In this document: one piece after another, positions 8,131 through 16,481 of the stretch | Position numbering within the stretch: position 1 is the stretch's first letter | Layout of the letters: the number at the start of each line of letters is the position of its first letter | From: Bacteroidota bacterium | GTDB taxonomy: Bacteria; Bacteroidota; Ignavibacteria; Kapaibacteriales; HRBIN21 | Length of the DNA: 64,000 nt | NCBI GenBank assembly: GCA_030550275.1 | Contig: JAUQPR010000011.1 | Location: 1-64,000, forward strand | Direction of reading: 5' to 3' | The notes under the pieces: model-generated | What the model saw: the letters and a program-made list of their open reading frames with translations, nothing else | What the model was told of the DNA's origin: nothing | The model's database searches: none | Made by a program: the position numbers and the translations under genes

Positions 8131-8892
8131 CTATTGCATGAGGATGCCTTCCAGCAGCGAGCCGATGAGCAGATGCCATCCATCCACCAGCACGAACAGC
8201 AAAATCTTGATGGGCAGAGAGACCAACTGCGGCGGCAGCAGGAATATGCCCAGCGACAGCAGCACGCTGGCGACAATCATGTCAATGACCAGGAAGGGCA
8301 GGAACAGCAGGAAGCCAATCTGGAAGGCGATGCGCAGCTCGCTCATGGCAAACGCAGGGATGAGCGCCCATGTGCTGACCTCGGCAGGGGTTTTCGGGCG
8401 CTCGTGCCCGGCAAGACGGATGAAGAGCGCCAAGTCCTCTTGGCGGGTGCGCTTGAGCATAAACTCGCGAAACGGGCGCAGCATGTTCTCCAGGGCTTGC
8501 TGCTGCGAGATCTCCTGCCGCAAGTAGGGTTGGAGCCCTTTCTCGTTGGCTTCGTTGAGTACGGGCTGCATGACGAAGAAGGTCAGAAACAGCGCCAGCC
8601 CAGTCAAGAGCTGGCTCGGCGGCTGCGCCGGCGTGCCCAGTGCTTGCTTGAGGAAGAAAAACACCACGACGATGCGCGTGAAGCAGGTCATCATCACCAG
8701 AATCGAGGGGGCAAGCGTGAGCACCGTCAGCAGCAGCAGAAGCTGTAGCGTCAGTGAGAGATCCTGTGGCGAGCGGGCAGCTTCAAGCCCAACGGAAACA
8801 CGCGGCAACGGTGCCGGGAGCGCCTGCTGTGCAAGGGCAGGCACCGCCAGCAGCATGAGTACACCCAGCACCACCAATACGCGCGGACGCAT
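8131..8892 (-). CDS. fliP: Flagellar export gate protein FliP
   Basis: 253 residues from the ATG at 8892. A longer in-frame start at 9021 would add 43 Arg-rich residues ahead of the signal peptide and would overlap the promoter region, so I reject it. The protein begins with a cleavable signal peptide (MRPRVLVVLGVLMLLAVPALA), a FliP hallmark. FliP signatures follow: LAPSILVMMTCFTRIVVVF, the GTPAQPPSQLLTGLALFLTFF helix, and IPAFAMSELRIAFQIGFLLFLPF. First gene of the export operon; a sigma-54-type promoter sits 35-49 nt upstream. No fliO is visible. Confidence 0.96.
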   Translation of the reverse strand: MRPRVLVVLGVLMLLAVPALAQQALPAPLPRVSVGLEAARSPQDLSLTLQLLLLLTVLTLAPSILVMMTCFTRIVVVFFFLKQALGTPAQPPSQLLTGLALFLTFFVMQPVLNEANEKGLQPYLRQEISQQQALENMLRPFREFMLKRTRQEDLALFIRLAGHERPKTPAEVSTWALIPAFAMSELRIAFQIGFLLFLPFLVIDMIVASVLLSLGIFLLPPQLVSLPIKILLFVLVDGWHLLIGSLLEGILMQ

Positions 8893-8926
8893 AGACGGCA
8901 ACGAGAGCTGTGCCAAAGGGCACATC

Positions 8927-8941
8927 GCAATCTCTGTGCCA
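8927..8941 (-). promoter_or_regulatory. Sigma-54 (RpoN)-type -24/-12 promoter for the fliP operon
   Basis: The minus strand reads TGGCACAGAGATTGCG. This has the -24 GG and -12 GC exactly 10 bases apart and fits the RpoN consensus TGGCAC-N5-TTGC without mismatch in the core. It predicts a start near 8915 and a 5' leader of about 23 nt before the fliP ATG at 8892. No Bacteroidota -7 element is visible in this 128-bp divergent gap. An activator-binding site could not be identified by eye. Confidence 0.65.
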
Positions 8942-9020
8942 GCTCGATGGCAGCGCAGGGAAAACGAACTCCGCGCGGCTGTTCGTCGTCTGCGCCGTCG
9001 TCGTTGTGCTGGGCAGAGCA

Positions 9021-9947
9021 ATGGAGCTGCACGTGTTGGGGCAGGAGCTGAATTTCCTGGAGCTGGAGCCGGAGTTCTCCACGCTGGAGCGCTCGCAGAT
9101 CGTTATCGTCCCCGCGCCGTATGAGTACCGCACCAGCTTTGGACGCGGGACATGCCGGGGACCGGAAGCGATCCTCCGCGCCAGCGCCCATGTGGAGATG
9201 TACGACGAGGAGTTCGAGCAGGAGCTCTGTACAACCGCTGGTGTGGCAACGCTGCAGCCGGTGGCTCTCGATGGGTTATACGATGAGGCTGCGATCGCAG
9301 CAGTGGAGGCGGTTGTCGAGGCACTCCTGCAGCGGGGAAAGTTCGTGGTTACCCTCGGCGGAGAGCACACAATTGCGCTGGCACCCATTCGGGCGCATTG
9401 GCGGCGATATCCGCAGATGAGCCTGCTTCAGTTGGATGCCCATGCGGATTTGCGCCAAGAGTATCAGGGGGCGCCCTACTCCCATGCGTGTGTGATGGCG
9501 CGCGTTGCGGAGTTTCTGCCGCCGGAACGCATCGTCCAGGTGGGCATCCGTGCCCTGGCACGCGAGGAAGCGGAGCGGATTCGCCAGTGGGGCATCCGCA
9601 CCTTCTTTGCCGAGAGGCTCCGGCGCGGGCTGTACGGAGAGCGTTGGTATGACCAGGTGGTGCAGACGCTCTCCTCGCAGGTCTACGTGACGCTGGATGT
9701 GGATGTGTTCGACCCCGCAATCATGCCGGCAACAGGAACACCGGAGCCGGGGGGGTTGTGGTACCATGAGGTGCTGGAGCTCTTCCGCACCCTGATCCGT
9801 TCGGGGCGGCGCGTGGTGGGGATTGACATCGTCGAGTTCTCCCCAATTCCGGGGCTGCACCATGCGGAGATGCTCGTTGCTCGCCTGGTGTACAAGCTGC
9901 TCAACATCTGCTTTGCCGCTGAAGAACGGCTGGCATCGGTGCAGTAG
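9021..9947 (+). CDS. speB: Agmatinase/arginase-family ureohydrolase (agmatinase likely)
   Basis: 308 residues from the ATG at 9021; the upstream in-frame start at 8910 would add a non-homologous hydrophobic leader and is not used. Binuclear manganese ligands are present: GGEHTIALAP (about 110-119), QLDAHADLR (about 139-147, DAHAD motif) and TLDVDVFDPAIMPATGTPEPGG (about 224-245). The N-terminal VIVPAPYEYRTSFGRGTCRGPEAIL segment is agmatinase-like. It hydrolyses agmatine to putrescine and urea, or a related guanidino substrate; specificity within the superfamily cannot be fixed from motifs. Divergent from fliP and 33 nt upstream of dapD. No arginine decarboxylase is in the window. Confidence 0.87.
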   Translation: MELHVLGQELNFLELEPEFSTLERSQIVIVPAPYEYRTSFGRGTCRGPEAILRASAHVEMYDEEFEQELCTTAGVATLQPVALDGLYDEAAIAAVEAVVEALLQRGKFVVTLGGEHTIALAPIRAHWRRYPQMSLLQLDAHADLRQEYQGAPYSHACVMARVAEFLPPERIVQVGIRALAREEAERIRQWGIRTFFAERLRRGLYGERWYDQVVQTLSSQVYVTLDVDVFDPAIMPATGTPEPGGLWYHEVLELFRTLIRSGRRVVGIDIVEFSPIPGLHHAEMLVARLVYKLLNICFAAEERLASVQ

Positions 9948-9980
9948 AGCGCAACCGGTAGTGCCCAAGACTTGGCAGTG

Positions 9981-10847
9981 ATGGAAGCCGCGTCCCTGCA
10001 ACGCCTGCTGGAACACGCAGCCACGCTGACACCACAGGAGCTTGAAGCGCAGCGGGGCGACCTGGAGCCGGTTCTGGAGCACTTTCTCCGAGAGCTCTCC
10101 GCTGGGCGCATCCGTGCAGCATTCCGTGATGCCGATGGGCAATGGCATGCGGTGGCGTGGGTCAAGCAGGGCATCCTGCTGTGCTTCCGCTTGGGGCAGT
10201 TGCGCGAGTACGGCGATGGCGAGCTGTGGAGCTTTGTGGATGTGCATACGCTCCCGATGCGCCGGTTCCGTCGAGAGGAGCGGGTGCGGATTGTGCCCGG
10301 CGGTTCGGCAGTGCGGGTCGGAGCGTACGTGGCGCCAGGGGTGATTTGTATGCCGCCGATGTACATCAATGTCGGCGCGTACGTGGACGAGGGCACATTG
10401 GTGGATTCGCATGCCCTGGTGGGCAGTTGCGCGCAGATTGGGCGTCGGGTTCATTTGAGCGCTGGGGTGCAGATCGGCGGCGTGCTGGAGCCACCGGCAG
10501 CCCGACCCGTGATAGTGGAGGATGAGGCATTCATCGGGGCAAATTCCGTCGTGGTGGAGGGAGTGCTGATTCGGCGGCGAGCGGTAGTGGCTGCCGGTGT
10601 GGTGCTGACGGCGACGACTCCGGTGTACGACCTTGTACGTGAGCGTGTGCTTTCAGGCACGCCGGAAGCCCCGGTGGAGATCCCCGAAGGGGCGGTCGTG
10701 GTGCCAGGGGTGCGTGCGCTCTCCACCGCATATGCCCGTGCTCATGGTTTGGGCATCGCCACGCCCTTGATTGTCAAGTACCGCGATGCCCGTACCGATG
10801 CCCGTGCGGCGCTGGAGGGAGCGCTGCGCCAGATGTTCAACCCGTAA
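9981..10847 (+). CDS. dapD: 2,3,4,5-tetrahydropyridine-2,6-dicarboxylate N-succinyltransferase
   Basis: 288 residues. Makes N-succinyl-2-amino-6-oxopimelate from tetrahydrodipicolinate and succinyl-CoA in the succinylase branch of DAP/lysine synthesis. An N-terminal helical domain precedes a left-handed beta-helix with hexapeptide-type repeats (PPMYINVGAYVDEGTLVDSH, then VGSCAQIGRRVHLSAGVQIG, then FIGANSVVVEGVLI) and the GGVLEPPAARPVIVEDEAF loop, all characteristic of DapD. I prefer the ATG at 9981 to the TTG at 9972. It is 8 nt from the next gene. lysC (20.6 kb) and asd (38.5 kb) are also in the window. Confidence 0.95.
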   Translation: MEAASLQRLLEHAATLTPQELEAQRGDLEPVLEHFLRELSAGRIRAAFRDADGQWHAVAWVKQGILLCFRLGQLREYGDGELWSFVDVHTLPMRRFRREERVRIVPGGSAVRVGAYVAPGVICMPPMYINVGAYVDEGTLVDSHALVGSCAQIGRRVHLSAGVQIGGVLEPPAARPVIVEDEAFIGANSVVVEGVLIRRRAVVAAGVVLTATTPVYDLVRERVLSGTPEAPVEIPEGAVVVPGVRALSTAYARAHGLGIATPLIVKYRDARTDARAALEGALRQMFNP

Positions 10848-10855
10848 GCGCTGGG

Positions 10856-11767
10856 ATGTCCGCTGCCGTGGTACAGGTCGAGCGAGTGAGCAAGCGCTTC
10901 GGCGCAACGGTTGCCGTGGCGGAGTGCACGCTGAGCCTGCAGCCTGGGAGAATCCTTGGGGTGCTTGGACCCAACGGTTCGGGAAAGACCACGCTGCTGC
11001 GCATCATGGCGGGGATTCTCCCGCCAGACAGCGGAGCGGTGTACTTCCACGGGGAGCCGATTGGGGAGCAGCATCGGCATCGGATTGGGTATCTGCCTGA
11101 GGAGCGGGGGCTCTATCGGCGTCAGAGCGTTTGGGCGCAGGCGCTCTACCTGGCACGGCTCCGGGGGATGTCGGGTGCCGAGGCGCAGCGTGCGGTGATG
11201 GAATGGATGGAACGGCTTGGTTTGAGCTCCTTGCGCGAGCGCCGTGCGGGAACGCTCTCCAAGGGCATGCAACAGCGGGTGCAGCTTCTGCTTGCTCTGC
11301 TGCATCGCCCTGCGGTGGCGCTGCTGGACGAGCCCTTCAGCGGGCTGGATCCACTCCATACGGCACAGCTTGCTGAAGTGCTGCACTGGTTGCGGGCGCA
11401 GGGCTGCGCCGTTGTGCTTTCGACTCATCAGATGGAGCAGGCCGAAGAGCTGTGCGATGAGCTGGTGTTGCTGCACCGGGGGCGGGTGGTGCTCTCCGGA
11501 GCTCTGCCGCAGCTCTTGGGGCAATCGGCAACGGTGGCTCTGGAGTTTGAAGGCGAGCTCTCGGCGCTACTGGAGCGATTCCCGCAGGTGCGCTTACTCC
11601 GCTGCGAAGATGGGCGGGCAGAGCTGCGGTTGGAGCACGGCGTGGAGCCTATGCAGATTCTGCAGGCGGCAGCCGAGCTTGTGCACGTGCGCGCGTTCCG
11701 ATGGCAACGGCAGAGTGTGCGCGAGCTGTTCCTGCAGGCGGTCGCGCAGGGGGAGGTCGCAGCATAG
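10856..11767 (+). CDS. ABC transporter ATP-binding protein (ABC-2/NatA-like), no adjacent permease
   Basis: 303 residues: one nucleotide-binding domain with Walker A GPNGSGKTT, signature LSKGMQQRVQLLLALLH, Walker B AVALLDEPFSGLDP and the switch histidine in VVLSTHQM. A C-terminal extension of about 90 residues resembles the regulatory tail of NatA/CcmA-type exporters. An ABC-2 permease normally follows directly, but the next gene is an L,D-transpeptidase and none is encoded nearby. The substrate is unknown; the permease must be elsewhere or lost. Confidence 0.92.
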   Translation: MSAAVVQVERVSKRFGATVAVAECTLSLQPGRILGVLGPNGSGKTTLLRIMAGILPPDSGAVYFHGEPIGEQHRHRIGYLPEERGLYRRQSVWAQALYLARLRGMSGAEAQRAVMEWMERLGLSSLRERRAGTLSKGMQQRVQLLLALLHRPAVALLDEPFSGLDPLHTAQLAEVLHWLRAQGCAVVLSTHQMEQAEELCDELVLLHRGRVVLSGALPQLLGQSATVALEFEGELSALLERFPQVRLLRCEDGRAELRLEHGVEPMQILQAAAELVHVRAFRWQRQSVRELFLQAVAQGEVAA

Positions 11768-11807
11768 GGAATGTTCGTCATAACGGAGGGAAGCCACAGA
11801 GAGCCGC

Positions 11808-12668
11808 ATGCGGAGCGCCGTAGCTGCCCTGTTCATTGCCGCGATGGTGCCGCTTCCCGGCGTCGTGGAGCCGGTGAGGCGGGCGATGGACCCCACGGCG
11901 TGGGTGATTCCACCGGAGTTCGTTGGTTTCCTGCCCGTGCGCGATACCATCTACACACTGGCGGAGAGCTTTCTGGAGCTGGACCTCTCACGCCAACGCC
12001 TCATTCTGCACCGCCGCACGGGGGAGCAGCGTAGCTTCAAGGTCTCCTCCGGCGCTCCTTGGGTGCGCGATGGAATGGAGACACCCACAGGGCTGTACAC
12101 CATCCAGACCAAGGCAACGCAGGCGATCTCACGCCAGTTCGACAGCACGGTGATGCTGTGGTGGATGGGCTTTTCGGGCAATATCGGCTTCCACGCGCTG
12201 GAGGGCTGGGGATACTACCGGCATCTGGGGGAACGGGCATCCTCGCACGGGTGTGTGCGCCTGTCGCGCGAGGATGCGCAGGAGCTGTACCGCTTGCTGC
12301 CGCGGGGAACTCCGGTGTTGGTCTACAAAGAGCCTCCCGCGCGGGTGCTGGCATTTCTGGAGCCGGAGCTGCTACGCCCTGGGGAGTTCTGGATTCTGAG
12401 CCCAGGAGGCGCCGAGCAAGCGTGGCAGCTGAACTGGCGCTTGGAGCTCCTGTACGCCGGCAGAGCTTACCAGGCAAGGCGGCTGCGCCCCGTGCTCGAC
12501 GGGCGCACGATCCTGCGCCCAGGCGGCTATCCCGTTGGAGAGGCGTCGCGGATTCCACCGCAGCATCCGCCGCTGCTGTTTGCCGTGTCCGAGCTCAGGA
12601 CGGTTGCAGCGGTTACCCTCGCAGTCCAGCGTGCCAGTGTGCCGGAGGAGGCGGAGCCATCGCGGTAG
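11808..12668 (+). CDS. L,D-transpeptidase (YkuD-type), exported
   Basis: 286 residues with an N-terminal hydrophobic export signal (residues 1-20). The YkuD domain (about 45-170) starts at LDLSRQRLILH, includes PTGLYTIQTKA and IGFHALEGWG, and ends with the catalytic motif SSHGCVRLS (cysteine near residue 148). Such enzymes make 3-3 peptidoglycan cross-links or attach proteins to the wall in the periplasm. The C-terminal 100 residues are not recognisable. Peptidoglycan-active neighbours in the window include MltG and an LD-carboxypeptidase. Confidence 0.93.
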   Translation: MRSAVAALFIAAMVPLPGVVEPVRRAMDPTAWVIPPEFVGFLPVRDTIYTLAESFLELDLSRQRLILHRRTGEQRSFKVSSGAPWVRDGMETPTGLYTIQTKATQAISRQFDSTVMLWWMGFSGNIGFHALEGWGYYRHLGERASSHGCVRLSREDAQELYRLLPRGTPVLVYKEPPARVLAFLEPELLRPGEFWILSPGGAEQAWQLNWRLELLYAGRAYQARRLRPVLDGRTILRPGGYPVGEASRIPPQHPPLLFAVSELRTVAAVTLAVQRASVPEEAEPSR

Positions 12669-12679
12669 CGTGCTGTGCC

Positions 12680-12687
12680 TATTTTTG
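12680..12687 (+). promoter_or_regulatory. TATTTTTG -7 element before the barrel-M1 peptidase pair
   Basis: Exact TAnnTTTG match ending 30 nt before the ATG at 12718, in the 49-bp gap after the L,D-transpeptidase. The 17-base segment CCTATTTTTGCCGCCGG recurs exactly at the sppA promoter on the minus strand (46840-46856 region). Confidence 0.55.
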
Positions 12688-12717
12688 CCGCCGGTGTCAT
12701 AGCAGCAGGGAGAGCTC

Positions 12718-13371
12718 ATGCGTACCGTTGCAGTGGGGCTGTGGGCATTGCTGTGTGCTGCTTCGGCGTGGGCGCAGATGCCCTCGCTGCCGGTCTTGGA
12801 GAAGGGGCTGCGCGTGGGCATAGGCTGGAACACCTTCATCGGCGCGGATGCTGAGAGGATTGGCGGAAGGCTCGGACCCAGCATTGGCGTATTTGCTGCA
12901 GTGGAGCTGCTGCCCGAGATCGCGCTCCAGCCAGAGCTTCTCTACAGCCGGCGCACGGCGGTGCAGGAGATCGTGCTTGGGGCGGGCGGCTACGACTTGG
13001 AATACGACCTGGCCTACCTGGAGCTGGGATTGCCACTTCGGCTGCGGCGGGAGGTTGCCGGGTACACGATGTACGGGCTGCTCGGTCCGGTGCTGGCGCT
13101 ACGCCTCTCAGGGAAGCTGAACCAGCGCATTGGGGGCGGGACTCCGATTGCGCAACGGGCGGAGTTTGCCACCTTCGACGTGCGCGGGTTGTTGGCAGTG
13201 GGTACGGAATTGCCACTGCGGCGTTCGGCGCGGCTCTTTGTGGATGCCCGTCTGGGGGTGGGAGCACTCCCGGTGTTCGCAAGCGAATTCAAGCCGCCCT
13301 TGCGTGAGGAGAAACCGCTGCAGAAGCTCCAACTGCTCTCGGCTGGGGTGAGCGTGGGGTTCGGGTTCTGA
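12718..13371 (+). CDS. Small outer-membrane beta-barrel protein
   Basis: 217 residues with a signal peptide (MRTVAVGLWALLCAASAWAQ). The mature part alternates polar and hydrophobic residues in strand-sized blocks (GLRVGIGWNTFIG, LYSRRTAVQEIV, YLELGLPLRLRREV, LLAVGTELPL, LLSAGVSVGFGF) and ends in F, as expected for an 8-10-strand barrel of the PorT/OmpW-like type common in Bacteroidota. No specific function is indicated. It ends 3 nt before the M1 peptidase gene, so the two are co-transcribed. Confidence 0.78.
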   Translation: MRTVAVGLWALLCAASAWAQMPSLPVLEKGLRVGIGWNTFIGADAERIGGRLGPSIGVFAAVELLPEIALQPELLYSRRTAVQEIVLGAGGYDLEYDLAYLELGLPLRLRREVAGYTMYGLLGPVLALRLSGKLNQRIGGGTPIAQRAEFATFDVRGLLAVGTELPLRRSARLFVDARLGVGALPVFASEFKPPLREEKPLQKLQLLSAGVSVGFGF

Positions 13372-13374
13372 GCC

Positions 13375-16300
13375 ATGCTGTCCCGTGCAGCAGTGGGGGT
13401 GCTTTGCATAGCGAGCGGGGCGCTGTGGGCGCAGGAGTGGCAGCAGGCGGTCTCCTACCGGATTCAAGCCGAGCTTGTCCCGGCGGAATCGCTCCTGATT
13501 GTCCGGACGCAGATGCACTACCGGAACAACTCCCCGGATACGCTCCGCGAACTCTTCCTGCACCTGTACTGGAACATCTTCGCCGCCAACAGCTACGCCC
13601 GAGAGCTGGCTCGGCAGCGCCGACTGGAGCGGATTCCGGAGATGCCCCCGGTGCGCCTGGATTCCTTGCGGGTCATCTACGCCGATGGGCTTACCGATAG
13701 CGCTGTGGACATTGATAACACCATTGCGCGGGTCCCGCTGCCTCGGGCGCTGCCGCCGGGCGAGAGCCTGCAGGTGGTGACGCTGCTCCGACAGCGAGTC
13801 CCGCCCGAGGGGATGCGCATGGGGCAGTTCCGCGGGGATTTCTTCATCGCCAACTGGTTCCCATCGGTTTGCGTCTACGACCGATACGGCTGGCACACGG
13901 ACCAATACCTGGGCACAGGGGAGTTTTACGAGGAGGTTGCAGACTTCGAGGTCGAGCTCACGCTGCCGGGCAACTACCTTGTGGTGCATACGGGCGAGCT
14001 CCTCAACCCCGAGGAGGTGTTGCCCGCATCGGCGTGGCAGCAATTGCAGGCGCTTCGGCAGGATACGGCACCTCGGCGGATCTACAACGCCGATGCCCAG
14101 CCGCTGCAGGATACCAGCCGACGCACCTGGCGCTTCCGGGCTCAGCAGGCACGTACCGTTGCCTTCGCCGCCGTGCGCCGCTACATCTGGGATGCCCAGC
14201 GGTGGGGAGAGACGGTGGTGCACGTGCTCTACCCGCCGCAGTTGGAGAGCTTCTACCGCGATGAGGGCTTGCGGGCAGCAGTGCATGCCGTGCGCTTCCT
14301 CTCCGAGCACTTCGGTCCCTATGTCTACCCGAACATGTTCGTGGTCGTCGGAGGCACAACCGGCGGCATGGAGTATCCCGGCATCGTCTTCATTGGGCGT
14401 GGGCTTGGAGGCGGCATCATGGCGCCGGTGACGGCATCGGTCATCATGCACGAGATCGCGCACAACTGGTACCCGATGATGCTCAACTCCAACGAGACCG
14501 AGTTCGCCTTCCAGGATGAGGGGTTCACCACCTTTGTCACGACGCTGGCGATGGAGGCGTTCTACGGGCGGCACCATCGGCTGCTGCGGCTGCCTGGCTG
14601 GCTGCAGTGGATTGTTCCTTCAAGCGATGAGCGCACCAGCAATGCCGTAGAGGCTCTCCTCTGGTCGCTGACGGGCTGGGATGAGCCGATTCTCACGCAT
14701 TCGGACCGCTACCGCAGCCCGACCGCCTACACGGTCAACTCCTACTCGAAGACCGCCAGCCTCCTCTTTATGCTGCGCGGGATAATGGGCGAAGCAGCCT
14801 TTGCCGAGCTGATGCGTCAGTACTACTGGCGCTACCGCTTCCGCCATGTGTATCCGGAGGATTTCTTCGCATTGGCGTCGGAGGTAGCATCGCGCTTTAC
14901 TGGTCGGCGGGTGGACCTGCGCTACTTCTTCGACCAATGGTTCGCCAAAACGGTGCGTATGGATTTTGCGCTGGCGGAGTTGCACAATCGGGCGCTGTGG
15001 GATGGGCGCTGGGAGGTCACCGTCGGGGTGGAGCGGCGCCAGGAAGCCATTGTGCCGCTCGACCTGGAGCTGCGCCTGGAGAACGGGCAGCGCTACCGTA
15101 CGCGGATTGAGGCGGAGGAGTTCTTCCGCGGTCCGGCGCTGGTGCGGCGTCGGATAGTGCTGCCGGCACGGGCGGTGGAGGCGGTGCTCGATCCCGATAC
15201 GCTGTTGCTCCTGGAGAGCAATCGGCTCAACAACTCCAGCCGGATGGTGCCGCCGTGGAGGGTGCGCCCGTTCGTGGAGCTGCTTGCAACGGACCCACCG
15301 GAGCTTTATGCCTACGGCATCTTCTGGCAGCCGGCGGTGGGCTTTACAAACCGCGATGGACTCAAGCTGGGTGTCGAGCTGCGAGGTGCCTACCTGGGCG
15401 TGCGCCATGCCGTGCGGCTGAGCCTGACCCAAGGGCTGCGTCTGGCGCCGCAGTCAACGAATCTGGAGCTCTCCTGGAGCCATCTGCTGTGGGAGTTGCC
15501 CGTGCGTCCGCGGCTTGCCGTGCTGTTGGCGCGCCAAGATGGGTGGTGGCGATTCCGTACAGGGATGGCGCTGCAGCTGACGGGTCCGGCGCAGGAGTTT
15601 GTGCTCTCGCTCGGCACGGGGCTGGGCGTGTGGTATCGGGAATCGGATGCCTACGCCTTTGCTGCCGATGCGCTGCCGGATGCGCGCAAGCCGATCGTTG
15701 TGGCTGCTCGGACGAGCGTTGGGGCAGAGATTCCGTTGCTGGATACCCGAGTGCAGGTTCGGGGCTTCTTGGAGCCAATCTGGTACGCAGAGCGGGATGA
15801 GGCGCCGCCACACCGGGTCTTCGGACGCTGGGTGGTGGAGGGGATTCTCCATGCAGAAGCCCCGGTGCCGGTGCGGCTCCGTGGTGTGTTGGGGTGGGTT
15901 GGGGAAGCAGGGCAGGTTCGCCCGGTACCACGGGCGCTTCTGTTCCGCCGCGCAACGGTTACGCCGCTGGAGGCAATAGAGCAACCGCTCTACCGCGCCC
16001 CGGGGATCATCTCGAACGCGTTCCGGCAGCAGCGGAGCGGACCCTTCGGAGGAGCCTTCCTGCGGGGGTATCTGCAGCAGGATAGCAGCGGAAGCGCGCT
16101 CTTAGCGTTCAACGCCGAGGTGAGCTTGGCAGCGGTGGTGCGGGCGATCCCGCTGCTCAACGTGGTGGGTGGGCTGCTGCGCCCGTACATATTCGCCGAT
16201 GCCGGGCAGCTCGTTGCGCCTGAGCCGGGCAAGGGGTTGGAAGAGCTCTTCCCACTGCGGCGGTGGCGTTGGGATGCCGGCGTAGGGGTGGAGCTGCCAC

Positions 16301-16479
16301 TGAGCGTCTCCATCGAGGGCAGGCGCTTTGGGCTTCCGCTGCTGCAGCGCATGGGGATTGGAACCGTTGCGGTGGATCTCCCGCTCCTGCTGAGCCATCC
16401 ATTGCCGGGGGAGAAGCGCTGGAGGTTCCGCTGGGTGCTGCGGCTGCGAACACTTGAGCAAGCGATGCCGCAGTGGTAG
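13375..16479 (+). CDS. M1-family zinc aminopeptidase fused to a C-terminal beta-barrel-like domain
   Basis: 1034 residues with a signal peptide (MLSRAAVGVLCIASGALWAQ). Residues 25-560 are an M1 peptidase. The exopeptidase motif appears as TGGMEYPG (variant of GAMEN). The zinc site is HEIAHNW with H359, E360 and H363 and the third ligand E382 in DEGF, a HExxH-x18-E pattern. Residues about 620-1034 look quite different: repeated amphipathic strands, strand-turn patterns such as RLSLTQGLRLAPQSTNLELS, and a terminal tryptophan, resembling an outer-membrane barrel. Typical M1 enzymes are 600-900 residues and lack this. I infer a self-anchored surface or periplasmic aminopeptidase. The barrel assignment comes from strand periodicity only. 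Confidence 0.88.
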   Translation: MLSRAAVGVLCIASGALWAQEWQQAVSYRIQAELVPAESLLIVRTQMHYRNNSPDTLRELFLHLYWNIFAANSYARELARQRRLERIPEMPPVRLDSLRVIYADGLTDSAVDIDNTIARVPLPRALPPGESLQVVTLLRQRVPPEGMRMGQFRGDFFIANWFPSVCVYDRYGWHTDQYLGTGEFYEEVADFEVELTLPGNYLVVHTGELLNPEEVLPASAWQQLQALRQDTAPRRIYNADAQPLQDTSRRTWRFRAQQARTVAFAAVRRYIWDAQRWGETVVHVLYPPQLESFYRDEGLRAAVHAVRFLSEHFGPYVYPNMFVVVGGTTGGMEYPGIVFIGRGLGGGIMAPVTASVIMHEIAHNWYPMMLNSNETEFAFQDEGFTTFVTTLAMEAFYGRHHRLLRLPGWLQWIVPSSDERTSNAVEALLWSLTGWDEPILTHSDRYRSPTAYTVNSYSKTASLLFMLRGIMGEAAFAELMRQYYWRYRFRHVYPEDFFALASEVASRFTGRRVDLRYFFDQWFAKTVRMDFALAELHNRALWDGRWEVTVGVERRQEAIVPLDLELRLENGQRYRTRIEAEEFFRGPALVRRRIVLPARAVEAVLDPDTLLLLESNRLNNSSRMVPPWRVRPFVELLATDPPELYAYGIFWQPAVGFTNRDGLKLGVELRGAYLGVRHAVRLSLTQGLRLAPQSTNLELSWSHLLWELPVRPRLAVLLARQDGWWRFRTGMALQLTGPAQEFVLSLGTGLGVWYRESDAYAFAADALPDARKPIVVAARTSVGAEIPLLDTRVQVRGFLEPIWYAERDEAPPHRVFGRWVVEGILHAEAPVPVRLRGVLGWVGEAGQVRPVPRALLFRRATVTPLEAIEQPLYRAPGIISNAFRQQRSGPFGGAFLRGYLQQDSSGSALLAFNAEVSLAAVVRAIPLLNVVGGLLRPYIFADAGQLVAPEPGKGLEELFPLRRWRWDAGVGVELPLSVSIEGRRFGLPLLQRMGIGTVAVDLPLLLSHPLPGEKRWRFRWVLRLRTLEQAMPQW

Positions 16480-16481
16480 CG

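Noticed and set aside
3865-8892. Injectisome (non-flagellar type III) reading of the export genes
   Set aside because: Lengths, FliP signal peptide, NPTH context and gene order are those of flagella; no secretin, needle or effector genes are seen.
8131-9021. Long version of FliP starting at 9021
   Set aside because: Adds an Arg-rich segment upstream of a genuine signal peptide and overlaps the sigma-54-type promoter; the ATG at 8892 fits FliP length and topology.
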